A stretch of DNA of 64,000 nt from Providencia huaxiensis (GCF_002843235.3 NZ_CP031123.2:1922001-1986000), one strand, 5' to 3'. Counted from the first letter of the stretch, positions 10,495 through 20,515 are shown. Numbers and translations: made by a program. The notes: a model not told the origin generated them from the sequence alone.

Positions 10495-13400
10495 ATGTTG
10501 TCAAAATTTCGTTATGAACTCCCTAGTCGTAGTGGCGATGTTCGCCATTTAGGTTGCCTTATCGGGGCGGCTGGTGCACTTGAATGTGGAGAAATAATAC
10601 AACGTCATCAAGGGCCTGTTATCATCGTGACACGTGACATGCAAAATGCATTACGTTTAAAAGATGAAATTCAACAGTTTACACAACACCCTATAGAGAC
10701 ACTTTCTGATTGGGAAACATTGCCATATGACAATTTCTCCCCCCACCAGGAAATTATTTCTCATCGTTTATCGACCTTGTACCGCTTGTCCAGTTTACAA
10801 AAAGGCGCGTTAATTCTTCCCGTCAATACACTGATGCAAAAAGTCTGCCCTGCTGACTTTTTAACCAGTCATGCCTTGGTGATGGCAAAAGGTGATAAAC
10901 TTTCCCGTGATAACTTACGCAATGAGCTCGATAACGCGGGTTACCGTCATGTAGAACAAGTTTTAGAACATGGCGAATATGCAACACGCGGAGCGCTGCT
11001 CGATTTATTTCCAATGGGAAGTTCATTACCGTTTCGTATTGATTTCTTTGATGATGAAATTGATAGCTTGCGAACTTTTGACGTTGACTCGCAAAGAACC
11101 CTCGAGGAAGTCGAGCAAATTAATTTACTCCCAGCGCATGAGTTCCCGACCGATAAAGACGCGATTGAACGTTTCCGCAGCCAATGGCGCGAGCGTTTTG
11201 AAGTTCGCCGTGACCCAGAACATATTTACCAACAAGTCAGTAAAAACACCTTACCAACGGGGATAGAGTATTGGCAGCCTTTATTCTTTGCACAGCCTCT
11301 GCCCTCTTTATTTGAGTATTTACCGCCATCAAGCTTAATTGTTTCGCAAAGCTTACAAGAGGCCGCTGAACGCTTTCAGGTTGACACCCAGCAGCGGTAT
11401 GAAAGCCGCGGTGTCGACCCAATGCGCCCATTGCTCCCGCCATCTGAACTCTGGCTAACCGTTGAACAACTTAATCAATCGTTAAAAAACTGGCCACGTA
11501 TTCAGTTATCTCCCGAGTCTCTGCCCAAAAAAGCGGCAAATACCAATTTAGATTATCTGCCATTGCCTGATATCAGCACACAAGGGCAAAGCAAAACGCC
11601 ACTCGAAAAATTGCGGCAGTTTACTGAACAGTTCGATGGAACTATCGTCTTTTCTGTCGAAAGCGAAGGCCGACGTGAAACCGTTACCGAACTATTAGCT
11701 CGTTTAAAAATTCGCCCTGAAATTATTCAAAGCTATACTAGCCCTGCGGACAACCGGTTTGCCATCACCATTGGGGCCGCTGAACATGGCTTTATTCAGT
11801 CTGATATCCATAAAGCACTAATTTGTGAAAGCGATTTACTTGGGGAGCGTGTTGTTCGCCGTCGGTCAGACAATCGCCGCGCCATTAATACCGATACCCT
11901 CATTCGTAATTTAGCTGAGTTACGCACTGGGCAACCTGTTGTGCATATTGAGCATGGTGTGGGTCGTTACCAAGGGCTCATTACCTTAGAAGCGGGCGGA
12001 ATTAAAGCTGAATATTTAATTTTAACCTATGCGGGTAATGATAAACTGTATGTTCCTGTTTCTTCACTCCATTTAATTAGTCGTTATGCCGGTGGTGCGG
12101 ATGAAAATGCCCCATTGCATAAATTAGGCAGTGATAGCTGGGGACGCGCACGTCAGAAAGCCGCAGAAAAAGTACGTGATGTTGCGGCCGAACTTCTTGA
12201 TATCTATGCACAACGAGCCGCTAAGGCTGGCTTTGCATTTAAGCATGATAAACAACAATACCAAGAGTTTTGTCAAGGTTTTCCATTCGAAACAACGCCT
12301 GATCAAGAAGCCGCCATCAATGCTGTTCTCAGTGACATGTGCCAGCCATTAGCGATGGATCGTCTCGTTTGTGGCGATGTGGGCTTTGGTAAAACCGAAG
12401 TGGCAATGCGAGCCGCATTCCTTGCGATTAATAATAACAAGCAAGTTGCCGTGTTAGTCCCCACGACACTACTTGCACAGCAGCACTATGATAACTTTAA
12501 AGATAGGTTTGCTAACTGGCCTGTTCGCATCGAAATGTTGTCACGCTTTAAAACAGCGAAAGAGCAACAACAAATTATTACCCAGACCGCTGAAGGCAAA
12601 GTGGATATTCTGATTGGTACCCACAAGTTGCTACAAAGTGACTTGGTATGGAAAGATTTAGGCTTACTTGTCGTCGATGAAGAGCACCGCTTTGGTGTCC
12701 GTCATAAAGAACGGATCAAAGCCATGCGTGCAGACGTTGATATCTTAACACTCACTGCCACACCTATCCCTCGTACGCTCAATATGGCCATGAGTGGTAT
12801 GCGTGATTTATCTATCATCGCCACACCACCCGCGCGCCGCTTGGCCGTAAAAACCTTTGTACGCCAATATGATGACTTAGTTGTCCGTGAAGCAATTTTA
12901 CGTGAAACCTTGCGTGGCGGCCAAGTTTATTACCTTTACAATGATGTTGAAAATATTGAAAAAGCAAAAGCACGCCTTGAAGAGTTAGTCCCTGAAGCGC
13001 GTTTTGTTGTTGGCCATGGTCAAATGCGTGAGCGTGAATTAGAACGCGTAATGACAGATTTCCATCATCAACGTTTTAATGTATTGATATGCACAACAAT
13101 TATTGAAACGGGTATTGATATACCGACGGCTAATACCATTATTATTGAACGTGCTGACCATTTCGGGTTAGCGCAACTCCATCAACTACGTGGCCGAGTG
13201 GGTCGTTCTCACCATCAAGCCTATGCATACTTGCTCACCCCGCATCCAAAAGCCATGACCACCGATGCACATAAACGCCTTGAAGCCATTTCTTCACTGG
13301 AAGATTTAGGTGCTGGGTTTGCTTTGGCAACTCATGATTTAGAAATTCGTGGCGCTGGCGAATTACTCGGTGAAGATCAAAGTGGGCAAATGACCACAAT

Positions 13401-13938
13401 TGGTTTTACCCTCTATATGGAGCTTTTAGAAAGTGCTGTTGATGCGCTAAAAGAAGGTCGTGAGCCTTCACTAGAAGATTTAACTAGCCAACAAACAGAG
13501 GTTGAGTTACGTATGCCTGTTCTGTTGCCTGACGACTATATTCACGATGTGAATATTCGCTTATCTTTCTATAAGCGAATAGCTAGTGCAAAAGACAGCC
13601 AAGAACTCGACGACTTACGTACAGAGCTAATCGATCGTTTTGGTAGCTTACCTGATGCAGGTAAATTCTTATTAACGAATGCAGCTATTCGATTACAAGC
13701 TCAAGCCCTTGGTATTAAACGGATTGAAGCCCATGAAAACGGTGGGTTTATTGAGTTTAGTGATAAAAATAAAGTCGACCCAAGTTTCTTAATAAGCTTA
13801 TTACAAAACCAGCCACAAACTTATCGGTTAGATGGCCCTGTTCGACTAAAATTTTTCCATGATTTAACCGAAAGAGTCTATCGATTAGAGTTTATTAAGC
13901 AATTACTCACTGGGTTTGAAGAACATCAAATCATCTAG
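10495..13938 (+). CDS. mfd: Transcription-repair coupling factor Mfd
   Basis: Superfamily II DNA translocase that removes RNA polymerase stalled at lesions and recruits UvrA. It is 1147 aa (E. coli 1148). The order is a UvrB-homology region (residues 1 to about 340), RNAP-interacting domain (about 475-545), helicase lobes with Walker A GDVGFGKT near 627-634 and DEEH near 728-731, then a C-terminal inhibitory domain. The TRG-type motif is seen around ERADHFGLAQLHQLRGRVGRS. Near-identity to E. coli over the motor. Transcribed alone, ending in a strong shared terminator. Confidence 0.98.
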   Translation: MLSKFRYELPSRSGDVRHLGCLIGAAGALECGEIIQRHQGPVIIVTRDMQNALRLKDEIQQFTQHPIETLSDWETLPYDNFSPHQEIISHRLSTLYRLSSLQKGALILPVNTLMQKVCPADFLTSHALVMAKGDKLSRDNLRNELDNAGYRHVEQVLEHGEYATRGALLDLFPMGSSLPFRIDFFDDEIDSLRTFDVDSQRTLEEVEQINLLPAHEFPTDKDAIERFRSQWRERFEVRRDPEHIYQQVSKNTLPTGIEYWQPLFFAQPLPSLFEYLPPSSLIVSQSLQEAAERFQVDTQQRYESRGVDPMRPLLPPSELWLTVEQLNQSLKNWPRIQLSPESLPKKAANTNLDYLPLPDISTQGQSKTPLEKLRQFTEQFDGTIVFSVESEGRRETVTELLARLKIRPEIIQSYTSPADNRFAITIGAAEHGFIQSDIHKALICESDLLGERVVRRRSDNRRAINTDTLIRNLAELRTGQPVVHIEHGVGRYQGLITLEAGGIKAEYLILTYAGNDKLYVPVSSLHLISRYAGGADENAPLHKLGSDSWGRARQKAAEKVRDVAAELLDIYAQRAAKAGFAFKHDKQQYQEFCQGFPFETTPDQEAAINAVLSDMCQPLAMDRLVCGDVGFGKTEVAMRAAFLAINNNKQVAVLVPTTLLAQQHYDNFKDRFANWPVRIEMLSRFKTAKEQQQIITQTAEGKVDILIGTHKLLQSDLVWKDLGLLVVDEEHRFGVRHKERIKAMRADVDILTLTATPIPRTLNMAMSGMRDLSIIATPPARRLAVKTFVRQYDDLVVREAILRETLRGGQVYYLYNDVENIEKAKARLEELVPEARFVVGHGQMRERELERVMTDFHHQRFNVLICTTIIETGIDIPTANTIIIERADHFGLAQLHQLRGRVGRSHHQAYAYLLTPHPKAMTTDAHKRLEAISSLEDLGAGFALATHDLEIRGAGELLGEDQSGQMTTIGFTLYMELLESAVDALKEGREPSLEDLTSQQTEVELRMPVLLPDDYIHDVNIRLSFYKRIASAKDSQELDDLRTELIDRFGSLPDAGKFLLTNAAIRLQAQALGIKRIEAHENGGFIEFSDKNKVDPSFLISLLQNQPQTYRLDGPVRLKFFHDLTERVYRLEFIKQLLTGFEEHQII

Positions 13939-13950
13939 ATTTAACACTGT

Positions 13951-13990
13951 AAAATGATAAAGGCGACACTCATGTCGCCTTTATCATTTT
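13951..13990. terminator. Bidirectional terminator between mfd and ycfJ-like gene
   Basis: A perfect 18-bp stem (13951-13968 with 13973-13990) with loop CTCA. The flanks are AAAA and TTTT, so it works on either strand. The genes are convergent. Confidence 0.92.
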
Positions 13991-14008
13991 AATATTTATA
14001 TAAAAAGG

Positions 14009-14605
14009 TTATTCCATAAAGCCAAATGTATTTTTGTTCGGTTGCAATTCTAAGACGACTGATGCGTTTCTTGTGACTGGTAATTCATTTTGCTGTAGAC
14101 AATAAAATGGTAATAATCCTTTTATATCACTGCGAATGGTTTCACATACTGAATTAGATGATGTTAGCACTAAGCGCCCTTTATCATCTAAAGGAATAAA
14201 CATTGATGGTTCATAGGATGTTCTAACTTTCCCAATGGTTTTACCAATTTGGTACACGACATCATATCCAACAACAACTAATTCCATTTTTTGTGTCTTA
14301 ACACAAGTTTGATTTTGCATATCAAACAGAGATGGAAAGCCTTTCCCTTGTAGCGCTTCAATCATGAAAATCATTTTGCATTCGCTTTGCGCAGGATGAA
14401 AACGAGAAAGAGACTGTTGGTTAAAAGAGCCTAAAACCCCTGTTACTGTACAATTTTCATACTCAACAAGGCGATTGGATTGAATTGGTTCAACAGACAA
14501 AACCGTAGCCAATTTAGTTTCGGGGCCTCGGTTGAATAAAGTCACGAGCAAGACAATAAGGAGTGCCACTACAGTTGCTAATAACAACTTAAATTTTAGC
14601 TTCAT
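14009..14605 (-). CDS. YcfJ-like envelope protein lacking the glycine-zipper core
   Basis: 198 aa with one N-terminal membrane anchor (about residues 4-24). Two blocks resemble E. coli YcfJ from memory: FNRGPETKLATVLSVEPI near the N-terminus (YcfJ: FDRGPQYAQVVSATPI), and GYDVVYQIGKTIGKVR then IPLDDKGRLVL in the C-terminal half (YcfJ: GYDVTYKIGDQQGKIR, IPLDSNGQLIL). The region between, a glycine zipper in YcfJ, is replaced by an unrelated stretch with cysteines, and the C-terminus extends by about 45 residues. The position between mfd and ndh matches ycfJ synteny. Function unknown. The gap 14606-15187 upstream is about 80% AT and otherwise empty apart from the ndh terminator. Confidence 0.7.
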   Translation of the reverse strand: MKLKFKLLLATVVALLIVLLVTLFNRGPETKLATVLSVEPIQSNRLVEYENCTVTGVLGSFNQQSLSRFHPAQSECKMIFMIEALQGKGFPSLFDMQNQTCVKTQKMELVVVGYDVVYQIGKTIGKVRTSYEPSMFIPLDDKGRLVLTSSNSVCETIRSDIKGLLPFYCLQQNELPVTRNASVVLELQPNKNTFGFME

Positions 14606-15101
14606 CGTGTTAACCCTTATTAAAATATGCTGTATCTATTGTAACCACTACTCAGAATAATTCGATAATTACGTACTAATCGTATTGTTTTTTAGAATTA
14701 TCTTAAGTCATCATCAAAAAACGGTTTATTATAACTGTTTTAGAAAGTAGAAACTTTACTATTAGTGTACTTTCTTACATCCATTTAATTAAGTCCATTC
14801 AATCATTAATAATCAAGTAGATACAAATAAAACTAATTCATTTTTAACTTTTCGTTATATAAACAAATTTATACCTTAATTATTTACACTTAAGGTATTC
14901 AATATTCTAATCACTCATTCAATATTAATTACTCGGTTTATGTTTCATTTGGATATAATATATGCATAAGTGATAATGACAATATAATCGATATTTAATA
15001 TATTACTTTTGATCTAAATAGTTTTTCTAAGCAATATTTAATACAGATAAATCTTGACAGATTAAGTTAATATATTTTATTAAAAGAGTATTTATCATTA
15101 T

Positions 15102-15146
15102 AAATATAAAAAATAATGCACCTGTTATACGAATATACAGGTGCAT
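15102..15146 (-). terminator. Terminator after ndh
   Basis: ATGCACCTGT (15116-15125) pairs with ACAGGTGCAT (15137-15146). On the minus strand it is followed by a T-rich run (TATTTTTTATATT). It lies 41 bp after the ndh stop. Confidence 0.8.
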
Positions 15147-15187
15147 GTCGATAATAAAACCAGATTAAACAAGTGGTTATTAGCAGA

Positions 15188-16492
15188 TTAGTGCAATTTC
15201 AACTTCGGTCGAATAATTCTGTTAATACTGCCAACAAGCATCATTAGCCCAGTTTTAATATAACCGTGCAATGCGATTTGGTGCATACGGTATAAAGAAA
15301 TGTACACAAAACGCGCAATGCGCCCTTCTACCATCATATCCCCACGCATTAAGTTGCCCATCAAGCTACCAACAGTACTGAAGCGCGAGAGTGAAACTAA
15401 TGAGCCATGGTCTTTATAAACATATTCTTTTAAAGGTTTATCTTTCATTAACGCGACAATATTGTCATAACATAGACTAGCCATTTGATGGGCTGACTGA
15501 GCCCTTGGCGGTACGAAGCCCCCTTCTGGCTTAGCGCAAGACGCACAATCGCCAATGGCAAAAATCATATCATCACGAGATGTTTGTAACGTTGGTTTTA
15601 CCACCAATTGGTTGATACGATTTGTTTCTAACCCAGCGATATCTTTCATGAAATCAGGTGCTTTGATCCCAGCAGCCCAAACCATGAGATCCGCATGAAT
15701 TTTACCATCCTCTTTCGTATTCAAACCATCTGCATCAGCGCTGGTTACCATGGTTTTCGTCAATACATTCACACCTAACTTATTAAGTTCTTGATGAGCT
15801 GCACTTGAAATTCGAGGGGGTAAAGCCGGCAGAATACGTTCCCCTGCTTCGACTAATGTGACATTCAATGCATCAGTATCTAACCCTTTGAAACCATAAC
15901 TGGTCAGTTGCTCAACTGCGTTATAGAGTTCTGCTGATAACTCAACTCCCGTTGCACCGCCACCAACAATAGCAATATTAACGCTCTCTTCTGCGTTATC
16001 ACGGACTGAATAACGTAAAAACAGATTTAGCATTTCATCGTGAAAACGGTGCGCTTGGTGTGGGTTATCTAAGAAAATACAGTGTTCTTTAACTCCAGGA
16101 GTACCGAAATCATTCGAAGTACTGCCTAATGCCATCACTAAAATATCGTACTCTAATTCACGCAAAGGGACTAATAATTCGCCATGCTTATCATAAAGTT
16201 CACCGAGAACCACTTTTTTATTTTCACGGTCAATATTGGTAAGCGAGCCTAATTGGAAATTAAACGCATTATGGCGGGCATGGGCCAAATAGCTTATCGC
16301 ATCGACGCCATCATCTAACGAGCCTGTCGCAACTTCATGTAACAACGGTTTCCATAAATGACTAGGGTTGCGATCAACCAAGGTAATTTGTGCGCGTTTC
16401 TTACGGCCTAGCTTACGGCCTAAACGTGTTGCCAGTTCTAATCCACCAGCACCACCGCCTACAACAATGATTTTGGGTTGAGATAAGGTCAT
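15188..16492 (-). CDS. ndh: NADH dehydrogenase type II (non-proton-pumping)
   Basis: Peripheral membrane flavoprotein that transfers electrons from NADH to ubiquinone without pumping protons. It is 434 aa (the E. coli length). The FAD site is [16 protein letters not shown] near residue 10 and the NAD site [17 protein letters not shown] near 172. A C-terminal amphipathic region rich in Arg, Lys and Tyr would bind the membrane. The promoter region carries a perfect FNR site, a CRP-like site and a Fur-like site, in line with the anaerobic FNR repression known for E. coli ndh. Confidence 0.97.
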   Translation of the reverse strand: MTLSQPKIIVVGGGAGGLELATRLGRKLGRKKRAQITLVDRNPSHLWKPLLHEVATGSLDDGVDAISYLAHARHNAFNFQLGSLTNIDRENKKVVLGELYDKHGELLVPLRELEYDILVMALGSTSNDFGTPGVKEHCIFLDNPHQAHRFHDEMLNLFLRYSVRDNAEESVNIAIVGGGATGVELSAELYNAVEQLTSYGFKGLDTDALNVTLVEAGERILPALPPRISSAAHQELNKLGVNVLTKTMVTSADADGLNTKEDGKIHADLMVWAAGIKAPDFMKDIAGLETNRINQLVVKPTLQTSRDDMIFAIGDCASCAKPEGGFVPPRAQSAHQMASLCYDNIVALMKDKPLKEYVYKDHGSLVSLSRFSTVGSLMGNLMRGDMMVEGRIARFVYISLYRMHQIALHGYIKTGLMMLVGSINRIIRPKLKLH

Positions 16493-16626
16493 AAATCCCT
16501 CGAAACAAAATATATTAATGTTATTTAAGGTTTCTCATTTAGAAAAACCTTATATAACAATAATTAGCCACAGCTCCTTTCATTCCAATTAGAATATCAT
16601 GAGTGGTCTATTGGTAATACCAAATA

Positions 16627-16640
16627 TTGATTCATATCAA
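16627..16640 (-). promoter_or_regulatory. FNR box in the ndh promoter region
   Basis: TTGATTCATATCAA is a perfect match to the FNR consensus TTGAT-N4-ATCAA, centred about 141 bp upstream of the ndh ATG. A weaker half-match (TTGATTATTATGAC) lies at 16645-16658. E. coli ndh is repressed by FNR from two sites, so the function is likely conserved. Confidence 0.8.
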
Positions 16641-16653
16641 TTTAGTTGATTAT

Positions 16654-16669
16654 TATGACTACGATCACA
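16654..16669. promoter_or_regulatory. CRP-like site upstream of ndh
   Basis: TATGA-N6-TCACA matches the CRP consensus TGTGA-N6-TCACA at most core positions. It overlaps the weaker FNR-like half-site. Suggestive only. Confidence 0.4.
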
Positions 16670-16758
16670 TTCGTCAAATCATTTTTTCTCCAGAACGAAT
16701 CGAGTCAGCTTTTTAGCATTTATATCAATCAATTGTTTAAATCCGCAAACAGTGTAAT

Positions 16759-16777
16759 GATAATGAGAATTATTATT
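16759..16777. promoter_or_regulatory. Fur-box-like site upstream of ndh
   Basis: GATAATGAGAATTATTATT matches the 19-bp Fur consensus (GATAATGATAATCATTATC) at 16 of 19 positions. It is about 270 bp upstream of ndh and 136 bp after the stop of the next gene, so ndh is the only plausible target unless a small RNA is encoded here. Confidence 0.55.
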
Positions 16778-16852
16778 CTATCATTCTTTAATTTGTGACG
16801 CACAATCAATTACCCCCCCCAATCACTTTCAATATGAACCTAAATAGAGCGC

Positions 16853-16895
16853 AAAAAAAAACTCTAAGGATGATAAACACCCTCAGAGTTTTTTA
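16853..16895 (-). terminator. Terminator after the 5'-nucleotidase gene
   Basis: ACTCTAAGG pairs with CCTCAGAGT (one mismatch), flanked by runs of A and T. In minus orientation it ends in TTTTTTTTGCGC. Confidence 0.75.
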
Positions 16896-16912
16896 TGAAA
16901 CATTAAATTTTA

Positions 16913-18532
16913 TTATTTAATTTTCTTGATACGCACATCAGTTGGAACTGAAACTGGTGAGTTATCTTTAAAGTATTGCATTAACGCTTCGTTATCTGGC
17001 AGGCTATAAACACGGTCTTTACCTTGATTGAAAGCAGAGAAACGGCTACCACCTGTTGCTAAGAATTCATTCGCAGCAACACGATAGCTTTTGTTCATGT
17101 CTAGCGGCTTACCATTTAATTTCATTGATTTTTGAATGACTTTGTCACCCACTGGGCGGCTGTCATCCCACTCGTAATAAAAACCTTTAGAAACAGGCAT
17201 GACCTGTGGACGAGCACGATCCCATTGCTGTTCAAGCGCTTGCTTAATTTGCGCACCTGTTAGCGACTGTGTGACAACCACGTTAGAGAATGGTTGGACA
17301 GTGAAAATATCACCATACGTCAATTCACCTGCTTTCATGTCAGCACGAATACCGCCACTGTTCATAAATGCAATTTGAGCACCGCCCGCTTCTTTGCTAG
17401 AGGCCGCATATAATTGACCATCAGCAATAATCTTACCTAAAGTTGAATCACCCGCAGGGAGTAATTTTTTATCCACATTGGCCGTTAAAGACCCCATCAC
17501 TTGTTGCGAAATAGGTAACGCAATTTTTTCGTATTTTTGTACGAACGTGGTTAACTCAGGGTTCTTCTCATAGCGACTCGTTTCAACAGGGATATTTTTT
17601 GCATTGATGCTAACGATATCTTTCGTGTTTTTATCAATCTCAATGTTTAATTGAGACAATAAAGTCCCATTAGATTGGGCAGAAATGACTGTCATCCCAT
17701 TGATTTCGCAATTATAAGCTTGGTGTGTATGACCGCTAATAACAAAGTCTACATTCGCATCTAATTGTTTGACGATATCGACAATTGGGCCTTTGATATT
17801 ATCACAACGGTTAATATCTTTAACTTTGGTATCAACTTGTTGTGTTGCGCCTTCATGGATCAGAACACCGATACTGTTAATACCTTGTGATTTTAATAAT
17901 TTCACTTGGTTATTAATAGTTTCAACTTCATTTTTGAATTCTAAACCTGCGGTTCCACTTGGAGTTACGATAGCCGGCGTACCTTCTAACGTTAAACCAA
18001 TAAATGCCATTGGAACACCATCAAACTCTTTAATAAAGTAAGATGGGAACAGTGTTTCACCTGTTTCTTTAACAATAACGTTGGCAGCTAAGTAGTTAAA
18101 GTCAGCCCCTGCAAAGGAATCTTTACCCACACAACCAGCCGTTGGGTGACAGCCACCATTTTGCTTTCTCAGCAGCTCTTCTTTACCTTTGTCGAACTCA
18201 TGGTTACCCACTGCACTGGTTTCCATACCAATCGCACTTAGCGCTTCAATAGTGGGTTCATCGTAGAACATTGATGACAATAGCGGACTTGCTCCGACTA
18301 AGTCACCTGCGCCCACAACGATGGTTTTATCGTTTTGCGCTCTTAATTGATTAACTAGCGTCGCAATTGACTCAATGCCACCTAGTTTACCATCGCCCGG
18401 TGCTTGTAAAGCCCCATGAAAATCATTTATACCAATGACTTGTACTTTTACTGTATCCGTATTTTTGGAAGCACAACCCGCCAAAAGTGCACCGGAAATG
18501 AGCAGTGTGAGTAATCCAATTTTATGTTTCAT
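16913..18532 (-). CDS. ushA: 5'-nucleotidase / UDP-sugar hydrolase, lipoprotein form (UshA/NutA type)
   Basis: Bimetal phosphoesterase of the UshA family that hydrolyses extracellular nucleotides or UDP-sugars to nucleosides and phosphate. At 539 aa it carries a lipobox, LLAGC with C20, so it is probably membrane-anchored like the Vibrio NutA enzyme and unlike soluble E. coli UshA. Metal motifs are GINDFHGAL, VVGAGDLVGASP, VGNHEFDKG and SGHTHQAY. The C-terminal substrate domain shows FMNSGGIRAD. It lies 35 bp downstream of a porin gene in the same orientation, with a terminator only after it, so the two form an operon. Confidence 0.93.
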   Translation of the reverse strand: MKHKIGLLTLLISGALLAGCASKNTDTVKVQVIGINDFHGALQAPGDGKLGGIESIATLVNQLRAQNDKTIVVGAGDLVGASPLLSSMFYDEPTIEALSAIGMETSAVGNHEFDKGKEELLRKQNGGCHPTAGCVGKDSFAGADFNYLAANVIVKETGETLFPSYFIKEFDGVPMAFIGLTLEGTPAIVTPSGTAGLEFKNEVETINNQVKLLKSQGINSIGVLIHEGATQQVDTKVKDINRCDNIKGPIVDIVKQLDANVDFVISGHTHQAYNCEINGMTVISAQSNGTLLSQLNIEIDKNTKDIVSINAKNIPVETSRYEKNPELTTFVQKYEKIALPISQQVMGSLTANVDKKLLPAGDSTLGKIIADGQLYAASSKEAGGAQIAFMNSGGIRADMKAGELTYGDIFTVQPFSNVVVTQSLTGAQIKQALEQQWDRARPQVMPVSKGFYYEWDDSRPVGDKVIQKSMKLNGKPLDMNKSYRVAANEFLATGGSRFSAFNQGKDRVYSLPDNEALMQYFKDNSPVSVPTDVRIKKIK

Positions 18533-18567
18533 TTATCTTACCTTTTTTAATCCTTTTCAACTATCGA

Positions 18568-19920
18568 CTACATTTTGAAACGATAAGTTGTTGTCATTGA
18601 ACCAGATAACGAGTGTGCGCGACGTGAGTGGCCATCATATAATTTTGGCGTCGTGTAATCGTTTTCCTGACGATGGTGCCAGCCCAGACCACCACTTAAC
18701 GAAACAGAAAGATTTTCAGTTGGTTTCCAATAACTAAATAGACCAAATTGACCTTGTTTTAATCTTTCACCTTCATATTTAAATTCTGAATAGTTAGTGC
18801 GTGCGCCAACAGAAAGCTCTTTACTAATACGATACTCTGCGGCCATAGCGACCATGGTTTCTCCATCACGTACGTAGTCGATATCTGCATAAGCTGGGGA
18901 GTTAAAGCGACCACGGGTATTACCAATTGGGTTACGCGCAAACTGGCCGACACCATTTGCTTTTTTCGCTTGGGTATAAGTTAAACCTGTGCTTAACGTC
19001 CAAGGCGACTCAGGAATACGCCATTCTGCCGTTCCTGCATAGTGCCACGCACGTTTGTCAAAATTACGCTTCCCTTTTTGTTTATCGGTTTCAGTACGTT
19101 TACCATCACTACCGTATTCATGGTTATAGATTTGTGTACCAAGTGTCACATCTGAAGTCAGCTTATATTTTGCTTCTAAGCCTTGTTGACGGAATAAGTC
19201 ATCCGCTTGCCCATAGAAATAATGCACTTTCAATGGCTTAGTATTGTAGTTAATTCCACCGGTGATGACATGATTGACATTGTGTCGAACGCCATTTGCA
19301 TCAGTAAAATACATAGCATCAATGTTTGGACTATCACGACGCATGACTTTCTTATCGAGATATAATAAATCCAAACTCCAGTCACTGATCGCAGTATTAG
19401 TGTAGTAACCGCTATAGCTGTTCAATGATAAACGCTGTGAATTCGTGAAAATACCCGTATTTTTCAGCGTAAACCAACCTGCTTTCGCATTAAATTTTAC
19501 TGGTTCAAGGTCCAGTTTTACTTTTGCATAACGTTGACCAATTTTGTTATACCCTTTCGCATGGCCATCATCGTTATATAAAATTGCACGGGAGGCGAAG
19601 TCTTTACTTGCCCCCAGTTTGATACCGCCGTAATAAGAGGCATCAAAACCAATGACATCCGCGAAATAACCTGATTTGAAATCTGCTTGGAAGTTTTGAC
19701 CCCAAGCATTTGCGACTTGTTTTCTATAACGGTTTTCGTTTTTATCAAAACGGTTTTCTGTTTTTAAGTATTTCCACATGTTACGGGTTGACAGCTCTAG
19801 CTCCGAATCCGCAATGAATGAGTTTTCCTTGATAGAATCTTCCCAGTTGCTGGCATTTGCCATTGCTACCGCTAAATAGCAAGGAGAAAGCATTAATAAC
19901 GCAATATTTTTAACTTTCAT
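18568..19920 (-). CDS. OprD-family outer-membrane porin
   Basis: 450 aa with a signal peptide cleaved after about residue 24 (AVAMANA-SNWED), then alternating aromatic beta-strands and a terminal aromatic-rich strand ending TTTYRFKM. The N-terminal FIADSELELSTRN and DFASRAILY resemble OprD/ChiP-type substrate-specific porins. Substrate unknown. Operon pairing with a 5'-nucleotidase, and the CRP/CytR-like sites 530-600 bp upstream, suggest passage of nucleotides or nucleosides rather than chitosugars; that is inference. This pair occupies the place of ycfP in E. coli. Confidence 0.85.
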   Translation of the reverse strand: MKVKNIALLMLSPCYLAVAMANASNWEDSIKENSFIADSELELSTRNMWKYLKTENRFDKNENRYRKQVANAWGQNFQADFKSGYFADVIGFDASYYGGIKLGASKDFASRAILYNDDGHAKGYNKIGQRYAKVKLDLEPVKFNAKAGWFTLKNTGIFTNSQRLSLNSYSGYYTNTAISDWSLDLLYLDKKVMRRDSPNIDAMYFTDANGVRHNVNHVITGGINYNTKPLKVHYFYGQADDLFRQQGLEAKYKLTSDVTLGTQIYNHEYGSDGKRTETDKQKGKRNFDKRAWHYAGTAEWRIPESPWTLSTGLTYTQAKKANGVGQFARNPIGNTRGRFNSPAYADIDYVRDGETMVAMAAEYRISKELSVGARTNYSEFKYEGERLKQGQFGLFSYWKPTENLSVSLSGGLGWHHRQENDYTTPKLYDGHSRRAHSLSGSMTTTYRFKM

Positions 19921-20447
19921 TGGAATAAACCTAGTTAATGATTATTTGAATTAATTTTATGCTGTGCCATGTTTCCATGAACAACAAAACACCATTTTTT
20001 ATTTTTAGCTTAATAAAACAATTTCACTTAAAGACAAACGGACACATCCATTTCAAACACATAAGTCATTTTAAATATAAAATTCAATACAGTATTTCCC
20101 TGTATTTGTGTTTACTTATTACTATGAATAGAAATATTCCTTATAGGAATTCCAAAGTACATTATTGAATCAATAGCGATAAATACTCATATTTGGTGTT
20201 TGTTTGGCTTAAGCCTCACATTACGGTACTGTATTTACCGACACCGCATTAATTCATTAAGAAAAAATTTTCACTCTATTTTTTATGACAAAGTGTTCCC
20301 CTGAGAAATAATCATCTCAAATAAATTTGAATATTTAACTTAAAGTGCAACCATTAAATTGCTGTTTTTTTTAACTGATTACTTATCGCTCTAAATTGTC
20401 ATAAATCTTTCATAATATGAATGCTATCGTAATTTTATGTCAATTAA

Positions 20448-20515
20448 AACGATCGCTGTCACAACGCGTTACATCAGTTGCATTAAACTACCTACCAACA
20501 GTGATCGCAGTCACA
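20448..20515 (-). promoter_or_regulatory. Paired CRP sites with CytR octamers between (deoP2-like)
   Basis: CRP-like site 1 at 20500-20515 (AGTGA-N6-TCACA, 9 of 10 core bases) and site 2 at 20448-20463 (AACGA-N6-TCACA) are exactly 52 bp apart. Between them are GTTGCATT (20477-20484), identical to the CytR octamer, and GTTACATC (20468-20475), a 6 of 8 match in direct repeat. E. coli CytR promoters such as deoP2 use two CRP sites about 52 bp apart with CytR between. Read towards the porin, site 2 at -41.5 puts a -10 TAGCAT at 20426-20421 and a start near 20414. Read rightwards, TATAAA at 20539-20544 is also possible, but no gene lies there. Confidence 0.6.

Noticed and set aside
15054..15080. 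Plus-strand TTGACA with AT-rich -10 candidates between ndh and ycfJ-like gene, as a small RNA promoter
   Set aside because: The -10 is poor, the stretch is nearly all A and T, and no downstream structure supports a transcript.
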